Assembly (NCBI GenBank): GCA_947497145.1
Contig: CANMFQ010000019.1
Coordinates: 1-64,000 of the forward strand
Reading direction: 5' to 3'
Length of the DNA: 64,000 nt
Source of the DNA: an uncultured Flavobacteriaceae bacterium
Lineage (GTDB): Bacteria > Bacteroidota > Bacteroidia > Flavobacteriales > Flavobacteriaceae
Shown: piece by piece, positions 8,760 through 17,467 of the stretch
Layout: every line of letters begins with the position of its first letter
How positions within the stretch are numbered: position 1 is the first letter of the stretch
Notes under the pieces: generated by a model
What the model was told of the DNA's origin: nothing
The model's database searches: none
The model's input: the letters and a program-made list of their open reading frames with translations, nothing else
Made by a program: the position numbers and the translations under genes

Positions 8760-8935
8760 AATTAATTTGTTAAGTACTCTTGTTAAAATTAAATAATGTA
8801 TTTGTTTGTATCAATCCTATATACGGTACTATTTTTAATTTAGATTTTTTTGATAAAAAAAATAAAAAAACATTTACGGCTAAACCCCTTTAAATGTTAA
8901 TTTTAGGATGAAATAAATTCTTTTACAAATCACCT

Positions 8936-9397
8936 ATGTCTAATAAAATAATTCCTTTTGAACCGCAATATGCAGATACATTTAAAACTTTAAATATTGC
9001 TTGGCTTGAACACTATTTTCATGTAGAACCCAAAGACACCTTTCTTTTAGACCATTGCGAACAAGCCATAATAGCACCTGGCGGATATATTTTTTTTGCA
9101 GCATACCAAGAACATATTGTGGGATGTTTTTCATATATCAAGTCTAAAAACAACGATTATGAGCTGGGAAAAATGGCTGTAGATGCAAATTATCAAGGTT
9201 TAAAAATAGGGCAACATATGCTCTCCTTTGCCATCGATTTTGCTAAAACAAAAAAATGGCACAAAGTAACCTTATATTCAAGTACAAAATTGGACGCTGC
9301 CCTGCACATCTATAAAAAGTACGGTTTTAAAGAAATACCACTTGAAGAAAATTTGCCCTATGCCCGAAGTGATATAAAAATGGAACTAAACTTATAG
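8936..9397 (+). CDS. GNAT family N-acetyltransferase
   Basis: The 153-residue product shows the GNAT core: IVGCFSYIKSKNNDYELGKMAVDANYQGLKIGQHML contains the Q-x-x-G-x-G/A acetyl-CoA loop as YQGLKIGQ, followed by the helix and KVTLYSSTKLDAALHIYKKYGFKEIPL. It transfers an acetyl group from acetyl-CoA to an amine. The substrate cannot be told from sequence. Length is normal for the family. It stands alone. Confidence 0.88.
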   Translation: MSNKIIPFEPQYADTFKTLNIAWLEHYFHVEPKDTFLLDHCEQAIIAPGGYIFFAAYQEHIVGCFSYIKSKNNDYELGKMAVDANYQGLKIGQHMLSFAIDFAKTKKWHKVTLYSSTKLDAALHIYKKYGFKEIPLEENLPYARSDIKMELNL

Positions 9398-9656
9398 CGT
9401 AGCTATTTTACTGATTTATCAAGTAATTACTTTATCGCTTTCATACCACTAATAAAGCAGAACCAACATAACATCTATTACAAAGGGTGTTTATCAAGTG
9501 CATAGTAATAATGCTTCCTTTCAAACGAATATCAACTAATCTACCACACTTATAAATCCATTTTTTACGAAATCAACTTTTGTTTTATGTTTGAGTGAAC
9601 TATTTGACATGTGTAGTTTGAATAAAAATACCATTCATTCAAATTAAATAAATCTA

Positions 9657-10592
9657 ATGAAATTAACAGGCTGGGAAATAAAAAGCGATTTAATGACTGA
9701 AATAGACAACCTAGAATTACTCTTAGATTGCTATCCTTTATGTGCGTATAGTTTTAGTTATGAAAAACTATTCGTCATCAGAAAATATGATGAAAATTTC
9801 AATTGTCCTCCACAAGATGCTCAACATTTTCGGTGGTGTATCGCATATATTACCAATGGTAGCTATACGTATTTTCAGTTACCAAAAACGCTAGAATATC
9901 AAGATATCTATTTTATAGATGATGCAACAGAAATAGACATTTGCATAAAAACCAATTTAGGAGAAGTCATTACAAACGTTACACAACTAAGTCTTAGATT
10001 GTCAAACCTTAAAGAAGGGATGACGGAAGACGATTTAGTAGCAACTTTTTTCGACTTACCCAATACCAAACCACCAACACCAAGTAAAGCCATTACACAA
10101 ACCCAAATAACATCAACGGTTTTAGGCACATTACAACAAGGCGATTTTGATAATTGGTGGCTTTCTAAACCACAAAAAATCGGATTTCTAAATCAAGTAG
10201 TGTTACCCATTACCTATATTGATTATAACCCTAATGAAGATTTAAAATTCTTAAAACAAGCCGATGAAACCGTAAAGCGTTTTTTAGCAAAAACAGCAGC
10301 AGATAAGCATAGTTATACAGATAAGGTGTATAAAAACTGTACCGATTTTATAGATATGATAGGTGATGATGACGAAGAAATTGATTGGTATAATTTAGAT
10401 CCAAATAAAATTTGGGATTATGTAACACCAACAGATATTTATGTATCTAGAGAACCTTACCAAGACAAAGGTGTTTATTTACAGCTTGTGTGTCATTGTG
10501 ATTGGGAAGAAGAACACGGACTACAGTTGGTATTTAACCAACAAGGAGAACTTGTTCGTGTTAGTTCGGCAGATGGAAATATTTTAGATTAA
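9657..10592 (+). CDS. uncharacterised protein with DUF6985-like C-terminus
   Basis: The 311-residue product is acidic, without signal peptide or membrane segments. Residues 1-150 are a beta-rich region I cannot place. The last ~110 residues (WDYVTPTDIYVSREPYQDKGVYLQLVCHCDWEEEHGLQ, split by eye) resemble the DUF6985 fold, whose members often end with a surface rich in C-D-W-E-x-E-H-G. That family is frequent in immunity-like neighbourhoods. The gene lies 11 bases before the SPFH-SHOCT gene, so the two are likely co-transcribed, and it opens the accessory island. The family call is from memory and tentative. Confidence 0.55.
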   Translation: MKLTGWEIKSDLMTEIDNLELLLDCYPLCAYSFSYEKLFVIRKYDENFNCPPQDAQHFRWCIAYITNGSYTYFQLPKTLEYQDIYFIDDATEIDICIKTNLGEVITNVTQLSLRLSNLKEGMTEDDLVATFFDLPNTKPPTPSKAITQTQITSTVLGTLQQGDFDNWWLSKPQKIGFLNQVVLPITYIDYNPNEDLKFLKQADETVKRFLAKTAADKHSYTDKVYKNCTDFIDMIGDDDEEIDWYNLDPNKIWDYVTPTDIYVSREPYQDKGVYLQLVCHCDWEEEHGLQLVFNQQGELVRVSSADGNILD

Positions 10593-10603
10593 AAAACAAC
10601 ATT

Positions 10604-11599
10604 ATGGATATTAAACAACAATTTCGCTCGGTTATTCAATGGGAACATATCCAAGAATACCAACTATTTTATAAATTCACCGACAAAGGCGATGAGATAA
10701 AAAATGCATCAAAACTTATTCTTCAAGAAGGTCAAGGTTGCATTTTCACCTACGAAGGAAAAATAGAAGGTGTTTTTGATCAAGCTGGTCTTTACGATTT
10801 AAAAACAGGAAATATTCCCTTTTTAACCACCATTACCAAAGTACTCAACGCTTTTGAAAGCGAACATAAAGTAGGATTGTGGTTTTACCGAAAAGCCGAT
10901 ATTGTAAATGTGCGCTGGGGCACACGTATTCCTATAAAATATAACGATCCTGTTTATGGCTTTCCAGTGCATTTAAGAGGTTATGGCAATTATTCCATAA
11001 AAATCACCGATGCCAAACAATTTTTCACCAATATAATTGCCGGTCAGTCCGATTATTTTGTGTCGGAATTGCAAGAAATATTCCTGTCGCGTATCACACA
11101 ACCCATTAGTAATTATTTAGCCAACGCAAAGTTTTCTTATGCCGAAATAGACAGCAATATAGTAGCTATAGCCAAAGAAGCACAAGAGAAAACCACCAGT
11201 GTGTTTAACAATTTAGGGTTTCAATTATTAGACTTTCGTATTGAAGGTACATCATTCGACGAGGAAACCAACCAACGCATTAACGAGATTAGCGATGTAC
11301 AAGCCGATGTGAAAGCAGCCAACATTGCAGGAGTAGATTTTGCCGAATTACAAAAGCTAAAAGCCATGCGCGATGCCGCAAAAAATGAAGGAGCAGCTGG
11401 AGCTTCTATGGGCATGCTTGCAGGCATGAATATGGGACAAATGGCACAACAAAATACAACGTCGCAAAACACGTCTTCATCTTCAGAAAATATTGATATT
11501 AGAGCAAAACTAAAGAACCTAAAAGATTTGTTTGATGATGGCTTAATCGATGCCGACGAATACAAGCAAAAGAAACAAGAGTGGATGGATAAGATGTGA
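10604..11599 (+). CDS. SPFH domain protein with SHOCT tail
   Basis: The 331-residue product has an SPFH (stomatin/prohibitin/flotillin) core of the YdjI/virion-core-like type: FTYEGKIEGVFDQAGLYDLKTGN, VRWGTRIPIKYNDPVYGFPVHLRGYGNYSIKI, then helices to ~residue 260. A low-complexity Gly/Met/Gln/Ser linker (about 265-297) follows, then a C-terminal SHOCT motif (AKLKNLKDLFDDGLIDADEY). There is no transmembrane segment. SPFH proteins of this type assemble on membranes, and the Bacillus relative YdjI is recruited by a PspA-like protein during membrane stress. No PspA homologue is seen here. It is probably coupled to the DUF6985-like gene upstream. Confidence 0.85.
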   Translation: MDIKQQFRSVIQWEHIQEYQLFYKFTDKGDEIKNASKLILQEGQGCIFTYEGKIEGVFDQAGLYDLKTGNIPFLTTITKVLNAFESEHKVGLWFYRKADIVNVRWGTRIPIKYNDPVYGFPVHLRGYGNYSIKITDAKQFFTNIIAGQSDYFVSELQEIFLSRITQPISNYLANAKFSYAEIDSNIVAIAKEAQEKTTSVFNNLGFQLLDFRIEGTSFDEETNQRINEISDVQADVKAANIAGVDFAELQKLKAMRDAAKNEGAAGASMGMLAGMNMGQMAQQNTTSQNTSSSSENIDIRAKLKNLKDLFDDGLIDADEYKQKKQEWMDKM

Positions 11600-11724
11600 G
11601 TATTTCTTTAGCGCTCTTCTCTTCAGTCCAGTTTCAAGTACACGATTATAACTGATATTAAAAAATGTTGATTAATACAGATTAAACACATCACCTATTC
11701 TAAGAATTAATATATTTAGGGGCT

Positions 11725-11756
11725 GCCTTTTCTATAATTAAATTGAAAAGGTAGGC
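11725..11756 (+). promoter_or_regulatory. inverted repeat in leader of the TPR kinase gene
   Basis: CCTTTTC and GAAAAGG, with extra GC/GC pairing outside, form a hairpin ending seven bases before the ATG at 11763. It has no T-run directly after it. It may be a weak terminator of the SPFH gene, an operator, or a leader structure over the start site. Confidence 0.35.
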
Positions 11757-11762
11757 TTATAA

Positions 11763-13955
11763 ATGAAAAAAAACTATCACCTTATTTCTTTCCTCTGTTT
11801 GATTTTACTTTTTCAATTAACAACAAATGCACAAACCGAAAAAGTAGACCATCTCCAAAAAGAGATTGAGCAACACAACGAGCAAGATTCTACAATGATT
11901 GGGTTGTTGCATACGTATATGTTTGAACTACATACAACTGATGTTAAAAAAGCGGATAGTATTCTTCAAATCTCCGAAAAATTAGCAGCGGCGTTAAATT
12001 ACTATACGGAAACAGCTGAAATTTCATATGTAAAAGGAAATATAAAAAAACAAACAGGTCAGTATAAAAAAGCAATTAATTACTATTCACAATCATTAAA
12101 GCAATATAAAAAACAAGAAAAGAAGGACAGTATAGCTTTGTGTTACTACGATATAGCCGTAGTAAATTATTATGATCATGATTATAATGCAGCAATTCAA
12201 AATTTTGAAAATGCTCTTACACATTATAGTTTGATAGAGAACAAAAATAAAATGGCCTCCTCGTATAATGGTTTGGCCATTTCGTATTCTGAAACAGGCA
12301 ATACAGAAAAAATGTTTGCTCATTATAATAAAGCCTTGTCATTATTTGAAGAAACAAACAATCAGAAAGGAATCATGCAATGCTATAATAATTTAGGAGT
12401 TGCATATTACGATAAGGGGAATTATCCCTTGGCAATGGATAATTATACCAAAGCTTTAAATATTGCTAAAAAAATAAATAGTACAACCGCTTTTAAAGCG
12501 TTAAACAATGTTGGACTTATTCATAAACACACAGAAAACTATGATAAAGCCTTAAATTATTATAATGAAGCATTACAAATAGCAAAAAGGTTAAATGAAA
12601 AGAGTAATGTTGCTCAGTGTCTCAATAACATTGGTGTGATCTATTTAAAAAAAGGCGACTATGATACTGCCGAAAAAAAATATCTAGAAGGGTTAGCTAT
12701 TGCTGATAGTATTGCTGACCTGCAAAGCACCTCATTATGTTATAATAATTTAGGAAACTTAAACCTTAAGAAAAAAGAATATCGTTTAGCCTTGAAGTAT
12801 TATAAAAAAGCACTTGTTTTAAAAAAAGAAGTGAACCATCTTTTTGGAATTTGTCATTCAAATATTGGCATAGCAACCGTATATGTTGAAACAAAACAAT
12901 ATTCAAAAGCTTTACTATTTGCCAAAGAAGCTCAGCTAATTGCGCAAAGCAATCATTATCTAAGCGAAGAAAGTGAAGTTTATAATTTAATGTTTCAAAT
13001 TTATGAAGGAACACAGCACTATAAAGAAGCATTATTTAATCTTAAAAAGCATAAAACATTTAGTGATAGTTTACTAAACAAAAAAAGCATTCAAAAAATT
13101 ACACAATTAGAGTACGACTACAAATACCAAACACAATTAAAATTAGCTAGTCTTAGAGAAGAAAAACTAACAAAAAAAATTAATTTATCGAGCCAAGATT
13201 TAAAAAAAGCGGAACAGAATTTTTTAATTTTTGTTATTTTCTTTTTATTGAGTTTAATCATCTTAGGAGGTGTTATTTTTTACTTAAAATTTCGAAATAT
13301 TAGCAGTACAACCCAGAATATCATAATTGAACAAAAATTATTACGCTCACAAATGACGTCTCATTTCATTTTTAATTCGCTTTCAGTATTACAAGGCATG
13401 ATTTTAAGTAAGGAAGAAAAAAAATCAGTTTCTTATTTGTCTAAATTTTCAAAGTTACTTCGTATAATTCTTGAAAATTCTAGAGATAAAATAGTATCCT
13501 TATCTGAAGAAATAAAGGCTATTGACAATTATTTAGTGCTACAAGATTTAGGTACACGTTTTCCATATAACTATTCCATATCTGTTGCTGAAAATATCGA
13601 CACAAAAAAATATAAAATACCCCCTATGTTGATACAACCCTTTGTAGAGAATGCTATTGAACATGCCTTTGGAAATATGCAAGAAAACAAAAAAATAGCT
13701 ATTAACATCACTTTCGAAAACCAAAAATTACTCTGTACTATTACAGATAACGGAATAGGTATTGAGGCACACCAAAAGCACAACAAAAAAAAATACAAAC
13801 ACTCACTAGCCACTACAATTACGTCTGAACGGATAGCAATGCTATCGAAAGACTTTAAAATGAAAGGTTGTATTTCTATTGTTGATAGAAAAATAACGAG
13901 TGAACAAGGTACATTAGTGACTATGGTAATACCTTATAAAAGAAGTGAATTATGA
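11763..13955 (+). CDS. TPR-sensor histidine kinase, LytS/His_kinase type
   Basis: The 730-residue product has a signal peptide ending TNAQ (about residue 24) and about eight tetratricopeptide repeats (residues 60-430; repeated NNLGVAYYDKGNY-like units). One membrane helix lies near 480-503, followed by a cytoplasmic His_kinase domain with phospho-acceptor near residue 535 (QMTSHFIFNSL). The ATPase region has an N box (QPFVENAIEHAF) and G box (TDNGIGI). The X-region differs from the usual N-P-H-F by having T-S-H-F. It presumably senses a periplasmic signal through the TPRs and phosphorylates the LytTR regulator, whose start overlaps its stop by four bases. It is the only two-component pair in the island. 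Confidence 0.92.
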   Translation: MKKNYHLISFLCLILLFQLTTNAQTEKVDHLQKEIEQHNEQDSTMIGLLHTYMFELHTTDVKKADSILQISEKLAAALNYYTETAEISYVKGNIKKQTGQYKKAINYYSQSLKQYKKQEKKDSIALCYYDIAVVNYYDHDYNAAIQNFENALTHYSLIENKNKMASSYNGLAISYSETGNTEKMFAHYNKALSLFEETNNQKGIMQCYNNLGVAYYDKGNYPLAMDNYTKALNIAKKINSTTAFKALNNVGLIHKHTENYDKALNYYNEALQIAKRLNEKSNVAQCLNNIGVIYLKKGDYDTAEKKYLEGLAIADSIADLQSTSLCYNNLGNLNLKKKEYRLALKYYKKALVLKKEVNHLFGICHSNIGIATVYVETKQYSKALLFAKEAQLIAQSNHYLSEESEVYNLMFQIYEGTQHYKEALFNLKKHKTFSDSLLNKKSIQKITQLEYDYKYQTQLKLASLREEKLTKKINLSSQDLKKAEQNFLIFVIFFLLSLIILGGVIFYLKFRNISSTTQNIIIEQKLLRSQMTSHFIFNSLSVLQGMILSKEEKKSVSYLSKFSKLLRIILENSRDKIVSLSEEIKAIDNYLVLQDLGTRFPYNYSISVAENIDTKKYKIPPMLIQPFVENAIEHAFGNMQENKKIAINITFENQKLLCTITDNGIGIEAHQKHNKKKYKHSLATTITSERIAMLSKDFKMKGCISIVDRKITSEQGTLVTMVIPYKRSEL

Positions 13956-14692
13956 TGAACGCCGTTATAATAGAAGACAATGAATATATTAGAAAAGCAT
14001 TAATTAGCTTACTACAATCAGAAAAAACAAACATTAATGTGGTTGCAGAATGTGAAGGTGTAAAAGAATCTGTAGTCGTTGTAAACGCCTGTAAACCCGA
14101 TTTGATTTTTTTAGATATTAAACTATCTGACGGTACTGCTTTTGATTTTTTGGACGTAACTAAAAATCTAAATTATAAAGTTATTTTTATTACGGCTTAT
14201 GAAGAATATGCTTTACAAGCTTTAAAAGTTGGCGCAGTAGATTACTTATTAAAACCTGTTGATGTAGACGAACTTAAAATAGCGTTAAAAAAAGTAAGCA
14301 AGCTATCTCTAACCGACCAAAAACAACAAATAACCAAGGTACAACAAGCGTATAATAATGACAGTGATACGCTCATTTTATCATTAAAAGATAGTTTTCA
14401 AATTATTCATATCGATAACTTGATGTTTTGCGAATCAGATAAAGGGTACACTACATTTTTTTTAGATAATGAAAAAAAATATATCGCCTCAAAACCTATT
14501 AAAGAATTTGAAAAACAGCTCTCAAAACACAATTTTACGCAACCACACCAATCCTTTTTTATAAACTTAAAATTTATTGACCGGTATGATAAATCTGGTA
14601 CTATTTACTTAACAAATGGTTATAAAATTCCGGTTTCTTCTCGAAAAAAGAAAGATTTCATTAGTACACTTTTAAATTGGAATAGGCTTTAA
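13952..14692 (+). CDS. LytTR family response regulator
   Basis: The 246-residue product has a receiver domain at 1-120 with acidic pocket (IIEDN), phospho-acceptor Asp55 (FLDIKLSDG), Thr (ITAYEEY) and Lys (LLKPVD). A C-terminal LytTR DNA-binding domain follows at about 140-245 (MFCESDKGYTTFFL, FEKQLSKHNFTQPHQSFFINLKFI). LytTR proteins bind direct repeats upstream of target genes. Its start overlaps the kinase stop (ATGA), so it is certainly the cognate partner. Targets are not visible from sequence, although the repeated leaders at 19404 and 21964 are candidates. Confidence 0.93.
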   Translation: MMNAVIIEDNEYIRKALISLLQSEKTNINVVAECEGVKESVVVVNACKPDLIFLDIKLSDGTAFDFLDVTKNLNYKVIFITAYEEYALQALKVGAVDYLLKPVDVDELKIALKKVSKLSLTDQKQQITKVQQAYNNDSDTLILSLKDSFQIIHIDNLMFCESDKGYTTFFLDNEKKYIASKPIKEFEKQLSKHNFTQPHQSFFINLKFIDRYDKSGTIYLTNGYKIPVSSRKKKDFISTLLNWNRL

Positions 14693-14980
14693 CCGTAACA
14701 ACTAACCAAATAATTAGGGTATATTATTTAAATCATGAAATACGGTTATTTAGTATAAGTACACGCTTCTAAGTTCAAATAACACGAAAATATATTTACT
14801 ATTTTATTCTTCCTATTAGTGTAGTATGTTTACACTTCACAGCAGATTTAAAAGTATACACATACCTTTAAAAAAGCGGTTTGCCCTAAAGCTCAATTTA
14901 ATAACACTATTCAATAGTCCCTACTAACAACCATCGTTATCATTTTTAACAAAACGATACTAACTAATAAACGACCAACA

Positions 14981-15616
14981 ATGAAAATCAAACAACTATT
15001 CATCGTAATCTGTATTATAGCAACCTTTAACTCCTGTGGTTCAGGCTCAGATTCCAATTCAATTAAAGATGAACAATTAAGTAGTTTTATGCTGGGAGGC
15101 ATCTATTTTTTTAATGGTTATGGTGGCGAAAGCAATGTAAAAAAAATGATGAGCGAAGCAGGATACACTACAAAATCAGAATTAATACATGGCTATAAAG
15201 AAATTTTAGAATTTCCTTTTGACAAAGCTCAAGCCAGTGGTATTAAAAGCATATTTAGTAGTATGTGGGATATCACTGACAAAGCATCATTACTAGCGAG
15301 TATCGAAGATTTAAAATCACGTGATGGCGACTTTAAATCTTGGAATTATGCTCGTATAATAAACAATGCCTGTATGGGATACGCTGCGGGGTGGCTTAGC
15401 AAACAAGAAGTTATCGATATTAACGCATCTGTGCTCCCTTTAGCAAGAAAAAATTACAAAAACTGGGACGATTACTACAGTGATTTTGAAAAAGGCAGAG
15501 AAGACTGGAATGAGAATGATCCGCAAGCAGCATCGTTTAAAAAACTTGCAAAAAATATGACTAAGGGAGAAGACTCTATCTATAACATCTTGCCGCTGAA
15601 TACCAGTACTAAATAA
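14981..15616 (+). CDS. DUF1266 domain lipoprotein
   Basis: The 211-residue product has a lipoprotein signal with lipobox at FNSC (Cys19). The body resembles DUF1266: WDITDKASLLASIEDL, then WNYARIINNACMGYAAGWLSKQEV and a NWDDYYSDFEKGREDW block that is the usual signature of the family (alpha-helical, W/Y-rich). DUF1266 proteins are uncharacterised but common in toxin-immunity and secretion-linked loci. It follows the two-component genes after a 288-base spacer with no gene. A surface-lipidated form is unusual for this family as I know it. Confidence 0.75.
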   Translation: MKIKQLFIVICIIATFNSCGSGSDSNSIKDEQLSSFMLGGIYFFNGYGGESNVKKMMSEAGYTTKSELIHGYKEILEFPFDKAQASGIKSIFSSMWDITDKASLLASIEDLKSRDGDFKSWNYARIINNACMGYAAGWLSKQEVIDINASVLPLARKNYKNWDDYYSDFEKGREDWNENDPQAASFKKLAKNMTKGEDSIYNILPLNTSTK

Positions 15617-15702
15617 ATAGAACATTGTACCACTACTTTGTGCATTTGAAGTTTATCATACATATAAATGCAAAAAGTAGCTATACATCAAAACATAGCA
15701 TT

Positions 15703-15882
15703 ATGACGGAAAAGTCAACTAAACTATAGTTAGCCATTATTGGCGTAGTTATTATTGTAGCAGCTTTTTATTTCTTTTTTTACATCAAAGAAAAAGAAGC
15801 TACTCAAGAGGTGGTACGAATGAAAAAAGCATTTCAATACATCTACGAATTTGGAGGAAAATATAATTGCTACTGTACATGA
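15703..15882 (+). pseudogene. broken small membrane protein gene
   Basis: ATG at 15703 opens MTEKSTKL, then an in-frame TAG (15727-15729). Without that stop the frame continues into a strong membrane helix (LAIIGVVIIVAAFYFFFYI) and a charged segment, ending at TGA 15880-15882. This layout (short start, helix, charged tail) looks like a real 59-residue protein broken by one substitution, though reinitiation at the TTA/GTA codons just after the stop is improbable. No family is recognised. Confidence 0.4.
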
Positions 15883-16007
15883 AAAACTTTAAAAATTACG
15901 TAGGAACACATCAACTTAATGCATCAAGGCATATGGGATATTTATCATTGTTTTACTGCTTAATATTATTGGGGATTGCCATTTGGCTATTTCTGGAAGC
16001 ATTTTAA
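15879..16007 (+). CDS. possible 42-residue membrane peptide
   Basis: ATG at 15879 overlaps the TGA of the broken gene (ATGA) and gives a 42-residue frame with one hydrophobic helix near the C-terminus (LSLFYCLILLGIAIWLFLEAF). It overlaps the start of the YwqK-like frame in another phase. It may be real, since both overlaps look translational, or it may be the displaced N-terminal anchor of that frame after a frameshift. Low confidence either way. Confidence 0.3.
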   Translation: MKNFKNYVGTHQLNASRHMGYLSLFYCLILLGIAIWLFLEAF

Positions 16008-16335
16008 ACATGTTAAAAAAGATGGATTGTATCAGCAATGCAATGAAAAAGGTATCTTCGAAAAAGAAGGTCAATTTAAAGATGGTTATAAAAACGGCGT
16101 ATGGAAATCACTAAATGCCAATGATGGTCGTTTACTTTCAGTAATAACATTTAGTAATAGTTTAAAAAACGGAATTACCAAAATATATAATGAAGCAAAC
16201 CGCGTTGCCGAAGAAGGTACATACAAAAATGACGCAAAAGACGGCGTTTGGAAAGTATACAACTTAGCAGGAAAATTAATACAAGAAATAGACTACCAAT
16301 TAGGTAAAGAGCTATCTTCTAAAACCTTTAAATAA
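15976..16335 (+). pseudogene. YwqK-like repeat protein, probably 5'-damaged
   Basis: The frame gives MORN-like repeats: KKDGLYQQCNEKGIFEKEG, YKNGVWKSLN, FSNSLKNGITKIYNE, YKNDAKDGVWKVYN and KLIQEIDYQLGKELS. These are the pattern of YwqK-family antitoxins, which in Bacillus pair with the YwqJ toxin. The frame has an ATG at 15976, but no signal peptide or anchor precedes the repeats. The sequence upstream in another phase (15879-16007) encodes a hydrophobic helix, so a frameshift may have split anchor from repeats. If expressed it would be a 119-residue soluble protein. Confidence 0.5.
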
Positions 16336-16509
16336 ATTGTATTTGGCTAAAACAAATCAATATTTATAGTTTGAACTCTCTTGATATTCTTTTGAATGAC
16401 GCCCAAGTATCATTAGATGACCTTTAGCAGATACAGCTACAAAACAAAGAAATTTCATATCGAGGTACTTCCAAAGGGGCATGCTTACACCTAAATAATA
16501 AAAACAAAA

Positions 16510-17070
16510 ATGGTTATTTACATTACAATGGGAATTCTTAGTGTTGCTATCATCGTAGGAATTAGTATCAACAACCAAATAATCGCCTTAAAAAACCAAG
16601 AGAAACAGGCTTTTGGTAACATTGAAATATATCTAAAAAAAAGGTTTGATTTAATTCCCTATTTGGTTGCCACATTAAACAACTATATAGTGGATGAAAA
16701 GGAAATTTTCTTAAAAGTCACTGCATTACGAACCAATGCGAAAAATGCAACCTATTCTAAAGAAAAAATTAAAACTTCAAACCAATTAACACAAGTAGTA
16801 AGCGACTTAAATTTACAAGTAGAAAACTACCCTAACCTTAAAGCTGACCAGCAATTTGAACAACTTAATTTTGAACTTGCAGATATTGAAGATCAAATTT
16901 CGGCAGCCGGAAGAGCCTATAATGCCAGTGTAAATAACTTTAACACCAAAATACAACTGTTTCCCGCAAGTATTGTAGCGGCTATTAGAAAGGATCAAAC
17001 AGCGGTATTATTAGACATTCCAGAAACAGCGCAAAAAGAAGTAAACGTAAATCCACTTTTTCATAACTAA
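16510..17070 (+). CDS. LemA family protein
   Basis: The 186-residue product has the LemA architecture: an N-terminal membrane helix (about 1-22, short external tail), then a helical bundle with KNQEKQAFGNIEIYLKKRFDLIPYLV, ENYPNLKADQQFEQLNFELADIEDQI and AAGRAYNASVNNFNTKIQLFP. It is anchored in the inner membrane, and its function is unknown. LemA is often followed by a TPM- or M48-domain partner, but the next 400 bases here hold only broken frames. It starts with no clear RBS. The family call is firm. Confidence 0.92.
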   Translation: MVIYITMGILSVAIIVGISINNQIIALKNQEKQAFGNIEIYLKKRFDLIPYLVATLNNYIVDEKEIFLKVTALRTNAKNATYSKEKIKTSNQLTQVVSDLNLQVENYPNLKADQQFEQLNFELADIEDQISAAGRAYNASVNNFNTKIQLFPASIVAAIRKDQTAVLLDIPETAQKEVNVNPLFHN

Positions 17071-17467
17071 GGCTATGGATGGGCTCAAAACTTACCTTGG
17101 CACTCATAGATAATACCAGGTATTATGACTATATTTCTTTATATCCCACGCCTAAACAAATGAAAATTTATTAGGTGCTTGTAAAGTAATATAAAACAGA
17201 ACTTTTTTTTAACCTTTTAGCATTACATTATAAACAACATATTGTGTTTTGTTTTAAAGTGATTTTAAAACGGAATTCGGGCTTAAACCGTTACTTCTTA
17301 TATTTTCACGAACACAGCGACAATAGTTGCTTTGATCACAATAACAATAATAGTATTGAAAATAAACATATATTTATAATCGAACACAGAAGCCTAGTAT
17401 TAAAGAGATTGAAAAACTGTTTGAGCTCCTTTTGTGAGCGTATGAAGAAAATAGCGTATTAAATAGT
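17071..17467 (+). other. gene-poor stretch with decayed-looking frames
   Basis: Two short frames are visible. One is 31 codons at 17079-17174 (its end reads YYDYISLYPTPKQMKIY). The other is 72 codons at 17244-17462, with a non-ATG start and an Asn-rich middle. Neither has a recognisable domain or good start. The region follows LemA directly, where a partner gene usually sits. I read it as debris, but cannot prove it. Confidence 0.35.

Noticed and set aside
16357-16578. 73-codon minus-strand ORF
   Set aside because: Asn/Ser-rich, no domain, and overlaps the start of the LemA gene.
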